This document shows, in pieces, positions 39,191-46,910 of a stretch of DNA of 64,000 nucleotides. The notes beneath the pieces were generated by a model, which was not told where the DNA came from, did not search any database, and saw nothing but the letters and a program-made list of their open reading frames with translations. The number at the start of each line of letters is the position of its first letter. Within the stretch, counting starts at the first letter, position 1. Made by a program: the position numbers and the translations under genes. This DNA is from Rhodococcus oryzae (GTDB lineage Bacteria; Actinomycetota; Actinomycetes; Mycobacteriales; Mycobacteriaceae), in NCBI RefSeq assembly GCF_005049235.1, contig NZ_SUMD01000007.1, forward strand, positions 124,001-188,000, written 5' to 3'.

Positions 39191-41548
39191 ATGGCCACCT
39201 ATCTCTATCGGATCGGCAAGTTCGCCTATCGGCGAAAGGGCACGGTCCTGTCCATCTGGCTCACCCTTCTCGTCCTGATGGGCGTCGGCGCCGCGACCCT
39301 CTCCGGGCCGACCAACGACTCGTTCTCGATCCCAGGGACGCCCGCGCAGCAGGCGCAGGACCTGATGGCCGAGCGCTTCCCCGAGGCCGCAGGCAGCGAC
39401 CCCTTCAACTCGCTCAGCGCACGCTTCGTCTTCGCCGCGCCCGACGGCCAGACGCTGACCGACCCGGCGAACGAGGCCGCGATGGACGCGGTGCTCGACC
39501 GGGTACGCGGCATCGAGCAGGTCGATCCCGCCGCGAAGGCCGACCCCGCCACCCCGCCAGCCGCCGGGGAACGCAGCAAGGCCCTGGTCAACCCCGTCGT
39601 CGCCCATGACGGCCTGATCGAGATGGTCACCGGGCAGGCACAGGAGTCCGGCAAGCAACTCGACCGCGCGCTCGCCGACGCGCAGGCGCTGTCCTCGCTC
39701 AGCGCGGACGCGACCGTCGGCTATGTCGACGTGCCGTTCACCGGCGAGGTCACCGACGTCACCGACGAACTGATCGCGGAGATCGACGCCGCCGCCCAGG
39801 TCGGCCGCGACGCCGGGCTGAACGTTCAGCTCAGCGGCAGCGCCGCGCAGGTCCAGGAGGCTCCCGGGGGGACCACCGAGCTGATCGGCATGGCCGTGGC
39901 CGCGATCGTCCTGATGATCACCTTCGGTTCGCTCGTCGCCGCCGGCCTGCCGCTGATCTCCGCGATCATCGGCGTCGGCATCGGCAGCCTCGGCATCACC
40001 ATCGCGACCGGATTCACCGAGCTCGGATCGATGACGCCGACCCTGGCGATCATGATCGGTCTGGCCGTCGCGATCGACTACTCGCTGTTCATCGTCTCGC
40101 GCTTCCGGCACGAACTGACCGTCACCGACAACCGCGAGGAAGCGGCCGGACGCGCCGTGGGCACCGCCGGATCGGCCGTGGTCTTCGCGGGGCTGACCGT
40201 GATCATCGCGCTCGTCGCGCTGCGGGTGGTCGGCATCAAGTTCCTCACCGACATGGGCATGGCCGCCGGCTTCTCCGTGTTCATCGCGGTGCTGATCGCG
40301 CTGACCTTCCTGCCCGCGATGCTCGGGCTGTTCGGCAGCAAGGTGTTCGCGGGCCGGATCCCGTTCGTCAAGGCCAAGGATCCCGAGTCCGGCTCGATGC
40401 AGCCGGGGTCGGCCATGCGCTACGCCCGCTGGGTCGCGCGTGTCCCGTTGATCCCCCTCATCGGCGGCGTGCTGCTGCTCGCCGTGCTCGCGGTGCCCGC
40501 GGCCGGCCTCAAGCTGGCGCTGCCCAGCCAGGCCACCGGCGACCCCGCGACCAGCGCCCGTCAGGCCTACGACCTGATCGACGAGGGCTTCGGACCCGGC
40601 CGCAACGGCCCGCTGCTGGTGGTCGTCGATGCCCGCGACGCCAGCGTCCCGGCGATGCAGGCATTCGGCGATGTCGCTGCGACGATCTCCGAGCAGACCG
40701 ATGTCGCCAACGCGCAGGTGATCGGCGTGAACCAGGCGGGCGATACCGCGCAGATCCTGGTCACCCCTGCCAGTGGCCCGACCGACCCGAAGACCGTCGA
40801 CCTGATGCAGTCCATCCGCGACAGCGAGACCGGGATGCACGAGCAGATCGGCGTCAACTACGGCGTCACCGGTCAGACCGCGCTCGAGACCGACATCTCG
40901 GACCGACTGCAGGACGCCCTGATCCCCTACCTGCTCGTGGTGGTCGGGCTGGCATTCATCCTGCTGACGCTGGTGTTCCGGTCGCTGCTCGTGCCGCTGA
41001 CCGCCACTCTGGGCTTCCTGCTCAGTGTCGCGGCCACCTTCGGCGCCACGGTCGCGATCTTCCAGAACGGCTGGGGCGGGCTGGTCGGGAACCCGCAGCC
41101 GCTGGTCAGCTTCATGCCGATCTTCCTGATCGGTGTGGTCTTCGGACTGGCGATGGACTACCAGGTCTTCCTGGTGACCCGGATGCGTGAGGAATACGTG
41201 CACGGCGCCTCCGCCAAGGACGCGATGACGATCGGGTTCACCCACGGGTCGCGGGTGGTCACCGCCGCCGCGCTGATCATGATGTCGGTGTTCGCGGCCT
41301 TCATCGCGGAGCCGAACTCGTTCATCAAGTCGATCGGCTTCGCCCTTGCGGCTGCGGTCTTTTTCGACGCCTTCGTGGTGCGCATGGTGATCATCCCCGC
41401 GGTGATGGCCCTGCTCGGCGACAAGGCGTGGTGGCTCCCGGCGTGGCTGGACCGGATCCTGCCGAACGTCGACATCGAGGGCGAGAAGCTGCAGCGCGAG
41501 CTGCCGGCTCACGCGCTCGAGGGCGAGGAGACGGTGGCCGCCCGCTAG
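39191..41548 (+). CDS. MMPL/RND-family membrane transporter
   Basis: The 785-residue protein has the MMPL layout. A first membrane helix lies at residues 17-36. A periplasmic domain with D-P-F-N-S-L and V-A-H-D-G segments comes next. Two blocks of membrane helices each carry the typical motifs: GLAVAIDYSLFIVSRFRHEL in the first, and FGLAMDYQVFLVTRMREEYV in the second. The paired Asp-Tyr residues are part of the proton-relay region. It probably exports a lipophilic compound or drug. The preceding TetR gene suggests inducible efflux. Because the operon follows the formyltransferase directly, siderophore export is an alternative, but no iron box was seen before it. The start ATG has a modest ribosome site (aacgaaggg). 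Confidence 0.9.
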   Translation: MATYLYRIGKFAYRRKGTVLSIWLTLLVLMGVGAATLSGPTNDSFSIPGTPAQQAQDLMAERFPEAAGSDPFNSLSARFVFAAPDGQTLTDPANEAAMDAVLDRVRGIEQVDPAAKADPATPPAAGERSKALVNPVVAHDGLIEMVTGQAQESGKQLDRALADAQALSSLSADATVGYVDVPFTGEVTDVTDELIAEIDAAAQVGRDAGLNVQLSGSAAQVQEAPGGTTELIGMAVAAIVLMITFGSLVAAGLPLISAIIGVGIGSLGITIATGFTELGSMTPTLAIMIGLAVAIDYSLFIVSRFRHELTVTDNREEAAGRAVGTAGSAVVFAGLTVIIALVALRVVGIKFLTDMGMAAGFSVFIAVLIALTFLPAMLGLFGSKVFAGRIPFVKAKDPESGSMQPGSAMRYARWVARVPLIPLIGGVLLLAVLAVPAAGLKLALPSQATGDPATSARQAYDLIDEGFGPGRNGPLLVVVDARDASVPAMQAFGDVAATISEQTDVANAQVIGVNQAGDTAQILVTPASGPTDPKTVDLMQSIRDSETGMHEQIGVNYGVTGQTALETDISDRLQDALIPYLLVVVGLAFILLTLVFRSLLVPLTATLGFLLSVAATFGATVAIFQNGWGGLVGNPQPLVSFMPIFLIGVVFGLAMDYQVFLVTRMREEYVHGASAKDAMTIGFTHGSRVVTAAALIMMSVFAAFIAEPNSFIKSIGFALAAAVFFDAFVVRMVIIPAVMALLGDKAWWLPAWLDRILPNVDIEGEKLQRELPAHALEGEETVAAR

Positions 41549-41574
41549 CGGCGGCGACATCCGGATCGAATCGA

Positions 41575-41607
41575 GGAGGCCGGCGGCGCGATGCACTGCC
41601 GGCCTCC
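41575..41607 (+). terminator. Hairpin after the MMPL gene
   Basis: GGAGGCCGGC (41575-41584) pairs perfectly with GCCGGCCTCC (41598-41607) around a 13-base loop, 26 bases after the MMPL stop. It probably ends the TetR-MMPL transcript. Confidence 0.65.
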
Positions 41608-41660
41608 GTCGTTGCTGCGACAATCGGCACACGGATATCCGCGGACGAGGGGTTGCCACT

Positions 41661-42995
41661 GTGACATCGCTGAGGCGAGGTTCGACCGACCGTCCGACGC
41701 ACATCGTGCGCACGCCCCGATTCTGGTTGGCGCCTCTCGTCGTGGTGTCCCTGCTGATGTCCCTACTGGCGGCGCTGTATCTGGGCGGGATCCTCGACGC
41801 GAAGGGCAACCTGCACGACTTCCCCGTCGCGATCGTCAACCAGGACGAGGGCGACACGGTGTCCACCCCCGAGGGCGACAAGCCGGAGAACTTCGGCAAC
41901 CAGATCACCGAGGGATTGGTGGCGAAAGTCCCGGCGGACAAGGTCGACCTGCAGCAGATCGGTATCGCGCAGGCCCAGTCCCGGCTGGATACCGGCGAGA
42001 TCTACGGCGCGATCGTCATCCCGAGCGATTTCACCAAGCGACTGCTGATCCTGGCCAAGGCGGGCGTCATCCCCGGAGACGTCGAGAAACCGATCATCAC
42101 CGTCTACACCAATCCCCGCGCCGGGACGTTCGGCGTCGGGCTGGTCACGGGCATCGCCTGGCCCGCCCTCGACGCGGTCAACGACACGGTCGGCGCGCAG
42201 CTGACCGAGCAGGTCAACGCCCAGCTCGCGGCGATCGCAGACGCCCCAGCGCTCTCGGGCGCCGCGCGGCTGAGTCTGGCCGAACCGATCAAGGTGCTCA
42301 CCACCGCACACAATCCGCTGCCGGACGGGACCGGCAACGGCCTGTCCGCGTTCTACTACGCGCTCCTGCTGGTGCTCGCCGGGTTCACCGGGGGCATGAT
42401 CGTGAACTCCCTGGCCGACGGGATGCTGGGTTTCGCGCCCACCGAGTTCGGCCCCCGGTATGTGCACAACCCGGCGGTCGAGATCTCACGGTTCCGGACG
42501 CTGCTGTCGAAGTGGGCCGTGATGGCGGTGCTCGCCCCGCTCGTCTCGGGGCTGTACGTGGCCGTCGGCCGTGCCCTCGGCATGCCGATCCCGAACCAGC
42601 TCGCGTTGTGGATGTACGGCACCTTCGCCATCGCCGCGGTCGGCATCACCGCGCTGTCGGTGCTCGCGGTGTTCGGCACCGTCGGACTGTTGGTCAACCT
42701 CATCCTGTTCGTCGTCCTCGGATTGCCGTCCTCGGGCGGCACCATCCCGATCGAGGCGACCCCACCGATCTACGGCTGGCTGGCGAACTTCGAACCCATG
42801 CACCAGGTGTTCCTCGGCGCCCGCGCCCTGCTCTACTTCACCAGCGGCGGCGCGGGCGACCTCACGCACGCCGTGATGATGACGTTGATCGGCCTGCTGG
42901 TCGGGCTGACGCTCGGCGCGACGGTGACCCTGCTCTACGACCGGAAGGGCTTCCACCGCGGCGCGGCCCGCCCCGCGCACGATCAGCCGTTGTGA
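41661..42995 (+). CDS. DUF3533/YhgE-Pip-like membrane protein
   Basis: GTG at 41661 starts a 444-residue protein with one N-terminal membrane helix (about 24-45). An extracytoplasmic domain with D-F-P-V-A-I-V-N-Q-D-E-G and Y-G-A-I-V-I-P-S-D-F-T follows. About five C-terminal helices complete it (FYYALLLVLAGFTGGMIVN, L-S-K-W-A-V-M-A-V-L-A-P-L, then YGTFAIAAVGITALSVLAVF and others). This is the layout of the YhgE/Pip and DUF3533 families, related to ABC-2 permeases and often found with MMPL or TetR genes. The function is unknown; membrane stress or export is likely. It follows the MMPL gene by 112 bases past a terminator-like hairpin. Its last 16 codons lie in a 76-bp repeat that recurs at 44,737. 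Confidence 0.75.
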   Translation: MTSLRRGSTDRPTHIVRTPRFWLAPLVVVSLLMSLLAALYLGGILDAKGNLHDFPVAIVNQDEGDTVSTPEGDKPENFGNQITEGLVAKVPADKVDLQQIGIAQAQSRLDTGEIYGAIVIPSDFTKRLLILAKAGVIPGDVEKPIITVYTNPRAGTFGVGLVTGIAWPALDAVNDTVGAQLTEQVNAQLAAIADAPALSGAARLSLAEPIKVLTTAHNPLPDGTGNGLSAFYYALLLVLAGFTGGMIVNSLADGMLGFAPTEFGPRYVHNPAVEISRFRTLLSKWAVMAVLAPLVSGLYVAVGRALGMPIPNQLALWMYGTFAIAAVGITALSVLAVFGTVGLLVNLILFVVLGLPSSGGTIPIEATPPIYGWLANFEPMHQVFLGARALLYFTSGGAGDLTHAVMMTLIGLLVGLTLGATVTLLYDRKGFHRGAARPAHDQPL

Positions 42996-43022
42996 CGCTG
43001 GCGGTGGCGGGCGACCCGAACG
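42947..43022. repeat. Left copy of a 76-bp direct repeat
   Basis: This copy is identical to 44737-44812 at about 69 of 76 positions without gaps. It contains the end of the DUF3533 gene (stop 42993-42995) and, on the other strand, a sequence that would encode the tail V-R-V-A-R-H-x-Q-R-H-N-G of a CGNR protein. The copies bracket the baeRF-like gene. Confidence 0.85.
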
Positions 43023-43297
43023 TCCCGGCGCGGGGATTGATGTAGACACGGACCGGCCGTACCGTGCGGAATATTTGTGACGTGCTGCGGTCCAGTTGCG
43101 TTCGATCGGCACTTTTGGGCCCGTGCTTTCGCTGTGGGTGGCCATTGTCACCCGTTGCGCTGTTTTCGGTTGTTGACCGGCGGGTTTCTGATTCTGTCGG
43201 ATTCTGGATTCAACGATTTCGGTATGGCGCGAGACGTGAACGTTACGCATTCGTCCTACGTTGGGGGCAACCGACAAGAGCATTCGAAAGGGTCGAC
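42996..43297. other. Intergenic stretch with lower GC before the baeRF-like gene
   Basis: The first 27 bases belong to the direct repeat. The remaining part (43,023-43,297) has fewer G+C bases than its surroundings and no convincing gene. An upstream extension of the baeRF frame reaches 43,064, but it has no features of the family and lacks a ribosome site. A TTGACC at about 43,174 could be a promoter -35 box, without a clear -10. Confidence 0.5.
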
Positions 43298-44407
43298 ATG
43301 TTGCATACCGATATCCCCACTCGCTCCGAGATCGAGGCGCTGGTGAATGCTTCCGCGCCGTGGTCCGTGTCGATCTATACGCCGACCGAGGCCGATACTG
43401 CGACGCCGGAGCAGAATCGGATCGCGTTTTCCAACCAGACGCGAGATGCGTTGGGGCGTATCGATGATCGGGATGCGCGGGTCGCGCTGGAGGAGGGGCT
43501 CGAGGATCTGATCGAGGATGAGGAGTTCTGGCGGTTTCAGGCGCGCACGCTGGTTGTACACGCGACGCCGGAGCGGATGCGCACCTTCCGGATTCCCAAT
43601 CGGCTCGAGGCAGGCGTCACCGTCGGGGATCGGTTCTTCGTGAAGCCGCTGCTGCGGGCGGTCACCTTCCCACAGTCCGCATTCGTACTTGCCCTTGCCG
43701 AGGGGTCGGCGCGACTGGTGGAAATCACCCCGGATCGCCCGGCCGAGGATGTACTGGTTCACGGAATGCCATCCAGTGCAGCTGATTACGCGAACAAGGC
43801 ATCGTTGAGTGGTCGCGCGCCCAAGGGCCGAATCCAAGGCACCGAGGGTCGCAAGGTCCGCGTGCGTCAGTATGCGCGCGCGGTGGATCAGGAGCTGCGC
43901 GACATTTTGTCGGGGCGCGACCTGCCGCTCATCCTTGCCTCCGCCGAACCGATCGGGGCCCTGTTCCGCTCGGTCAACAGCTACGACGGCCTGCTTGCGG
44001 AGACCATCGAAGGCAATCCGGAACACCTTTCGGACGAGCAACTCGCCACCCGGGCGCGCGAGATCCTCGACCGGCACTACGAAAGCGAATTGGCTGATCT
44101 GCGAGTCCTTTTCGAGGATCGGCGCGCCGAAGGCCGGGGCACCACCGACCTCGCCGACATTGCCCGGGCCGCGACCTTCGGCATCATCGACACCCTGCTG
44201 GTCGATATCGACACGACCATCCATGGCGTCATTGCTGAGGATGACGGAACACTCACCCTGGCAACGAATTCCGATCTCGACGCACCGGGTGTCCTCGATG
44301 AGGTCGCGCGCCGAGTCCTCCTCTCGGGCGGACGGGTGTTCGCCGTGCGCACCGCCGATATCCCGGACTCGGCAGCGGCGGCGGCAATCCTGCGCTACGC
44401 GATGTAA
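43298..44407 (+). CDS. baeRF-like (archaeo-eukaryotic release-factor-type) protein
   Basis: The start ATG at 43298 has a good ribosome site (gaaaggg) and gives 369 residues beginning M-L-H-T-D-I-P-T-R-S-E-I-E-A-L. The blocks W-S-V-S-I-Y-T-P-T, EDEEFWRFQARTLVVHATPE, LRAVTFPQSAFVLALAEGSA, RIQGTEGRKVRVRQYARAVD, PLILASAEPIGALFRSVNSY and AATFGIIDTLLVDIDTTI are those of a widespread bacterial family assigned to the baeRF group. That group is related to domain 1 and 2 of eukaryotic release factor eRF1. Its role is not established; ribosome rescue or stress has been proposed. The gene has looser codon use than its neighbours and sits between 76-bp direct repeats, which suggests it was inserted. Confidence 0.65.
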   Translation: MLHTDIPTRSEIEALVNASAPWSVSIYTPTEADTATPEQNRIAFSNQTRDALGRIDDRDARVALEEGLEDLIEDEEFWRFQARTLVVHATPERMRTFRIPNRLEAGVTVGDRFFVKPLLRAVTFPQSAFVLALAEGSARLVEITPDRPAEDVLVHGMPSSAADYANKASLSGRAPKGRIQGTEGRKVRVRQYARAVDQELRDILSGRDLPLILASAEPIGALFRSVNSYDGLLAETIEGNPEHLSDEQLATRAREILDRHYESELADLRVLFEDRRAEGRGTTDLADIARAATFGIIDTLLVDIDTTIHGVIAEDDGTLTLATNSDLDAPGVLDEVARRVLLSGGRVFAVRTADIPDSAAAAAILRYAM

Positions 44408-44736
44408 GAGGTCCGGCTGCGGCTGCACCACGACGCAGCGAAATCAGAACATGTTCGCCGATTTCTTGGTGCCCGTCCATAATTCGGCGATCTGCGCGCA
44501 ACCGATATCCGTGGTGGGACACACCGTCGAGCACTGGGAATCCATCCCAAGAATCATCGGGAACATGACGATTTCGCAAATGCACCAGTTATAGAAAGCC
44601 GCCCCTTGATTTCGCTGGTGTGCACGGCCAAGCGGCGACGAATGACGACTTCGCGCCCTTTCTGATCAATTCCTATCCCGCGGCCTGCTGGAATTTCCAC
44701 ACCAGCGCGTCCCCGACCTCGTGGAACTTCCGCTCC
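44408..44736. other. Gene-free stretch after the baeRF-like gene
   Basis: About 330 bases of lower GC with no credible coding sequence. Short open frames here have no family features. A minus-strand frame near 44,680-44,735 reads E-R-K-F-H-E-V-G-D-A-L-V-W-K-F-Q-Q, which could be a gene tail relic, but nothing supports it. The right repeat copy begins at 44,737. Confidence 0.45.
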
Positions 44737-44812
44737 GGGCTTCCGCCGCGGGGTGGACCGCCCCGCGCACGATCAGCCGTTGTGACGCTGGTTGTAGCGG
44801 GCGACCCGAACG
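44737..44812. repeat. Right copy of the 76-bp direct repeat
   Basis: This copy matches 42947-43022 at about 69 of 76 positions. It includes the 3' end of the CGNR gene (stop 44773-44775 on the minus strand) and a sequence resembling the last codons of the DUF3533 gene. The distance between copies is exactly 1,790 bases. Confidence 0.85.
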
Positions 44813-45327
44813 CGATTGCCGCACAGTGCGGGTGAGCACCAGCGTCGGCGTGGGTGCGCGGGGAGGAAGAGCTGGGTGCAGTGCGGGCCCTCGCACCCTC
44901 GCACCTTGACGACATCGGGGTCGGTCAGCAGCTCCACGGCGGCCTCGGCCAGCCCAGCGAGCAACCGGTCCCGTTCGTCGCCGTCTCGGCGCACGTCGGC
45001 GACGAGCCTCTCGCCGTCCCAGGTCGCAACCGTGTACCGCGGCGCCGCCCGGACGGCCCGATTCAGTGCCGCCACTGTTTCCGGAGAGGGCCGAGCGCCC
45101 TGCCGCGCCTGCTCGATTGCTCCGGCCACGTACTCACGCAGCTGCCGGACCGCGGCGCGGTCGGCATCGGTGGGCGCCGCCGACAGCGGGGTGAGCCGGT
45201 CGGCCTGTACCTCCAGCCAGGACTGAAAGCCCTCGCCTGTGTCCAGTGCATCGATATCGCCGCTCGGGGTGTGCGCGCGCGTGTTGAGCAGATCCAGCGC
45301 CAGCGGCTCGCCTGTCAAGAACCTCAT
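44773..45327 (-). CDS. CGNR zinc-finger / ABATE-domain regulator
   Basis: The 184-residue protein begins M-R-F-L-T-G-E-P-L-A-L-D-L-L-N-T-R, the usual start of the ABATE domain. It ends in a CGNR zinc finger: C-E-G-P-H-C-T-Q-L-F-L-P, then R-R-W-C-S-P-A-L-C-G-N-R-V-R-V-A-R-Y. The four Cys that hold zinc are present. Such proteins are thought to be ligand- or stress-responsive DNA-binding regulators. An in-frame start ten codons earlier lacks family similarity, so 45327 was chosen. The gene is divergent from the hydrolase-fusion gene with an 85-base gap that contains two direct repeats, and probably controls that gene. Confidence 0.83.
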   Translation of the reverse strand: MRFLTGEPLALDLLNTRAHTPSGDIDALDTGEGFQSWLEVQADRLTPLSAAPTDADRAAVRQLREYVAGAIEQARQGARPSPETVAALNRAVRAAPRYTVATWDGERLVADVRRDGDERDRLLAGLAEAAVELLTDPDVVKVRGCEGPHCTQLFLPAHPRRRWCSPALCGNRVRVARYNQRHNG

Positions 45328-45329
45328 GC

Positions 45330-45391
45330 AACTAATGCTACATGAAGCACTTGACACATTAATCCTGCGATGGCTATAACTAATGCAACAT
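45330..45391. promoter_or_regulatory. Direct repeats in the CGNR/hydrolase promoter gap
   Basis: AACTAATGCTACAT (45330-45343) and AACTAATGCAACAT (45378-45391) differ at one position and lie 48 bases apart, one near each gene start. They are candidate sites for the CGNR regulator. The gap is clearly richer in A+T than its surroundings and includes TTGACA at 45,351. Confidence 0.5.
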
Positions 45392-45412
45392 CAACCGAAA
45401 GAGGCATGTGGC

Positions 45413-46858
45413 ATGACGATCCAGATCCCCCGCATCAGCCACGGATACGTCGACGTCGCCGGCGTCCGCGTCTTCTACCGGGAGACCGGGCCCGAGGACG
45501 GAATCCCGCTCCTGCTGCTGCACGGCGTCCCGACGGCCTCGCACCAGTTCAGCCGACTCATGGACGCGCTCGGCTCGCGCTACCGGCTGATCGCGCCCGA
45601 CTACCCGGGGTTCGGCCACACCGAGACGCCCGACGACTTCGTCTATTCCTTCGACCGGTTGGCCGACGTGATGGAAGGCTTCGTCACCGCGAAGGGGCTG
45701 GACCGCTTCGTCATGTACCTCTTCGACTTCGGTGGCCCGATCGGCCTTCGGCTGGCGACCCGGCATCCGGAATGGATCGCCGGCTTGATCGTGCAGAACG
45801 CCAACGCCTATGAAGAAGGACTGTCGGGCCTGGCACTGGACACCATCGCCGCGCCCGCCGACGCGCTCGACGGCATGTTCACCCTGCCCGTGACCCGCAG
45901 CCAGTACGAGAGCGGCACCACCAGGCCCGAACTGATCGCCCCCGACGGATGGACCCTCGACCAGCATTTCCTCGACCTACCCGGGCGCAAGGACGCCCAG
46001 CGCGCCCTGGCCTTGGACTACAAGAACAACGTCGCCCTGTACCCGCAGTGGCAGGCATGGCTCCGGGAGCACCGGCCGCCCACGCTGATCATCTGGGGCC
46101 GCGGTGACGCCTTCTTCACCGAGCCGGGGGCCCGCGCGTACCTGCGCGACCTGCCGGACGCCGAGCTGCACGTCTTCGACACCGGCCACTTCGCGCTGGA
46201 GGAGAACCTCCCAGAGATCGCACCACTCATCGCCGAATTCCTCGAAAGGCAGACACGCATGAAGGTCGCGATCATCGGCGCCACCGGCAATCTCGGCAGC
46301 GCGGTGGCACGGGAGGCCGCCGCACGCGGACATCACGTCACCCCGCTGGGCAGCAACGATGTCGATGTCACCGACCTGGCCTCGATCACGGACGCCGTCG
46401 CGGGCCACGATGCCGTGATCGTGTCGGTGAAGGGACCCGAGCAGTTGGTGCCGCGCGGCGCGCGGGCACTCCTCGAGGCTCTCCCGGTGGCAGGCGTAAA
46501 CCGCCTGGTCTTCCTCGGCGGTGGCGGCAGCCTCGAATCCGAGCCGGGCAAGCGCTTCGTCGACTCCCCCGACTTCCCCGCGCAGTACCTGGAGACCGCG
46601 CTCGACCAGACCGAGGCCCTGCGGATCTTCCGCGGCTCGGCCAGCCCGGTCGAGTGGTCCTACGCCAGCCCTCCCCCTGTCCACCTGGTCCCCGGCGACA
46701 AGACGGGGTCGTACCTGGCGGAGGCCCGCGACACCCCCCTCACCGACGAGGCGGGCGACAGCCGCATCACCACCGGCGATTACGCCGCGGCCATCGTCGA
46801 CACCCTCGAGACCGGGTCCTTCATCCGCGAACGGTTCACCGCGGCCGCGGTGAGCTGA
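45413..46858 (+). CDS. Fusion of a dehalogenase-like alpha/beta hydrolase and an NAD(P)-binding domain
   Basis: One unbroken frame of 481 residues encodes two enzymes. Residues 1-281 form an alpha/beta hydrolase (LLLLHGVPTASHQFSRLMDA, then Y-R-L-I-A-P-D-Y-P-G-F-G-H-T). Its nucleophile position reads L-F-D-F-G-G, with Asp in place of Ser as in haloalkane dehalogenases, and the rest of the set is in IIWGRGDAFF and FDTGHFALEENLPEI. From residue 283 the sequence restarts like an independent protein (MKVAIIGATGNLGSAVAREA), a Rossmann NAD(P)-binding domain of the NmrA/YwnB kind. A ribosome-site-like gaaaggc precedes that internal Met, so two ancestral genes seem to have joined by loss of a stop. 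Start ATG 45413 has gaaagaggc upstream. Confidence 0.8.
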   Translation: MTIQIPRISHGYVDVAGVRVFYRETGPEDGIPLLLLHGVPTASHQFSRLMDALGSRYRLIAPDYPGFGHTETPDDFVYSFDRLADVMEGFVTAKGLDRFVMYLFDFGGPIGLRLATRHPEWIAGLIVQNANAYEEGLSGLALDTIAAPADALDGMFTLPVTRSQYESGTTRPELIAPDGWTLDQHFLDLPGRKDAQRALALDYKNNVALYPQWQAWLREHRPPTLIIWGRGDAFFTEPGARAYLRDLPDAELHVFDTGHFALEENLPEIAPLIAEFLERQTRMKVAIIGATGNLGSAVAREAAARGHHVTPLGSNDVDVTDLASITDAVAGHDAVIVSVKGPEQLVPRGARALLEALPVAGVNRLVFLGGGGSLESEPGKRFVDSPDFPAQYLETALDQTEALRIFRGSASPVEWSYASPPPVHLVPGDKTGSYLAEARDTPLTDEAGDSRITTGDYAAAIVDTLETGSFIRERFTAAAVS

Positions 46859-46870
46859 CCAGCGACGACC

Positions 46871-46910
46871 GTGGGCGGTCTGGTCCTATCTACCGGACCA
46901 GGCCGCCCAC
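46871..46910. terminator. Hairpin between convergent fusion gene and ABC genes
   Basis: GTGGGCGGTCTGGTCC (46871-46886) pairs with GGACCAGGCCGCCCAC (46895-46910) with one mismatch around TATCTACC. It starts 12 bases after the fusion gene stop and its right arm lies in the last codons of the ABC gene, so it can stop transcription from both sides. Confidence 0.75.

Noticed and set aside
39191-41548. The MMPL transporter as the dedicated siderophore exporter
   Set aside because: It is preceded by its own TetR gene and double operator, and no iron box was found there. The ABC pair with an iron-box-like site is a better candidate. Not excluded.
43064-43297. N-terminal extension of the baeRF-like protein
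   Set aside because: The extension is Cys/Arg-rich without family features and the ATG at 43298 has a proper ribosome site and the normal family start.
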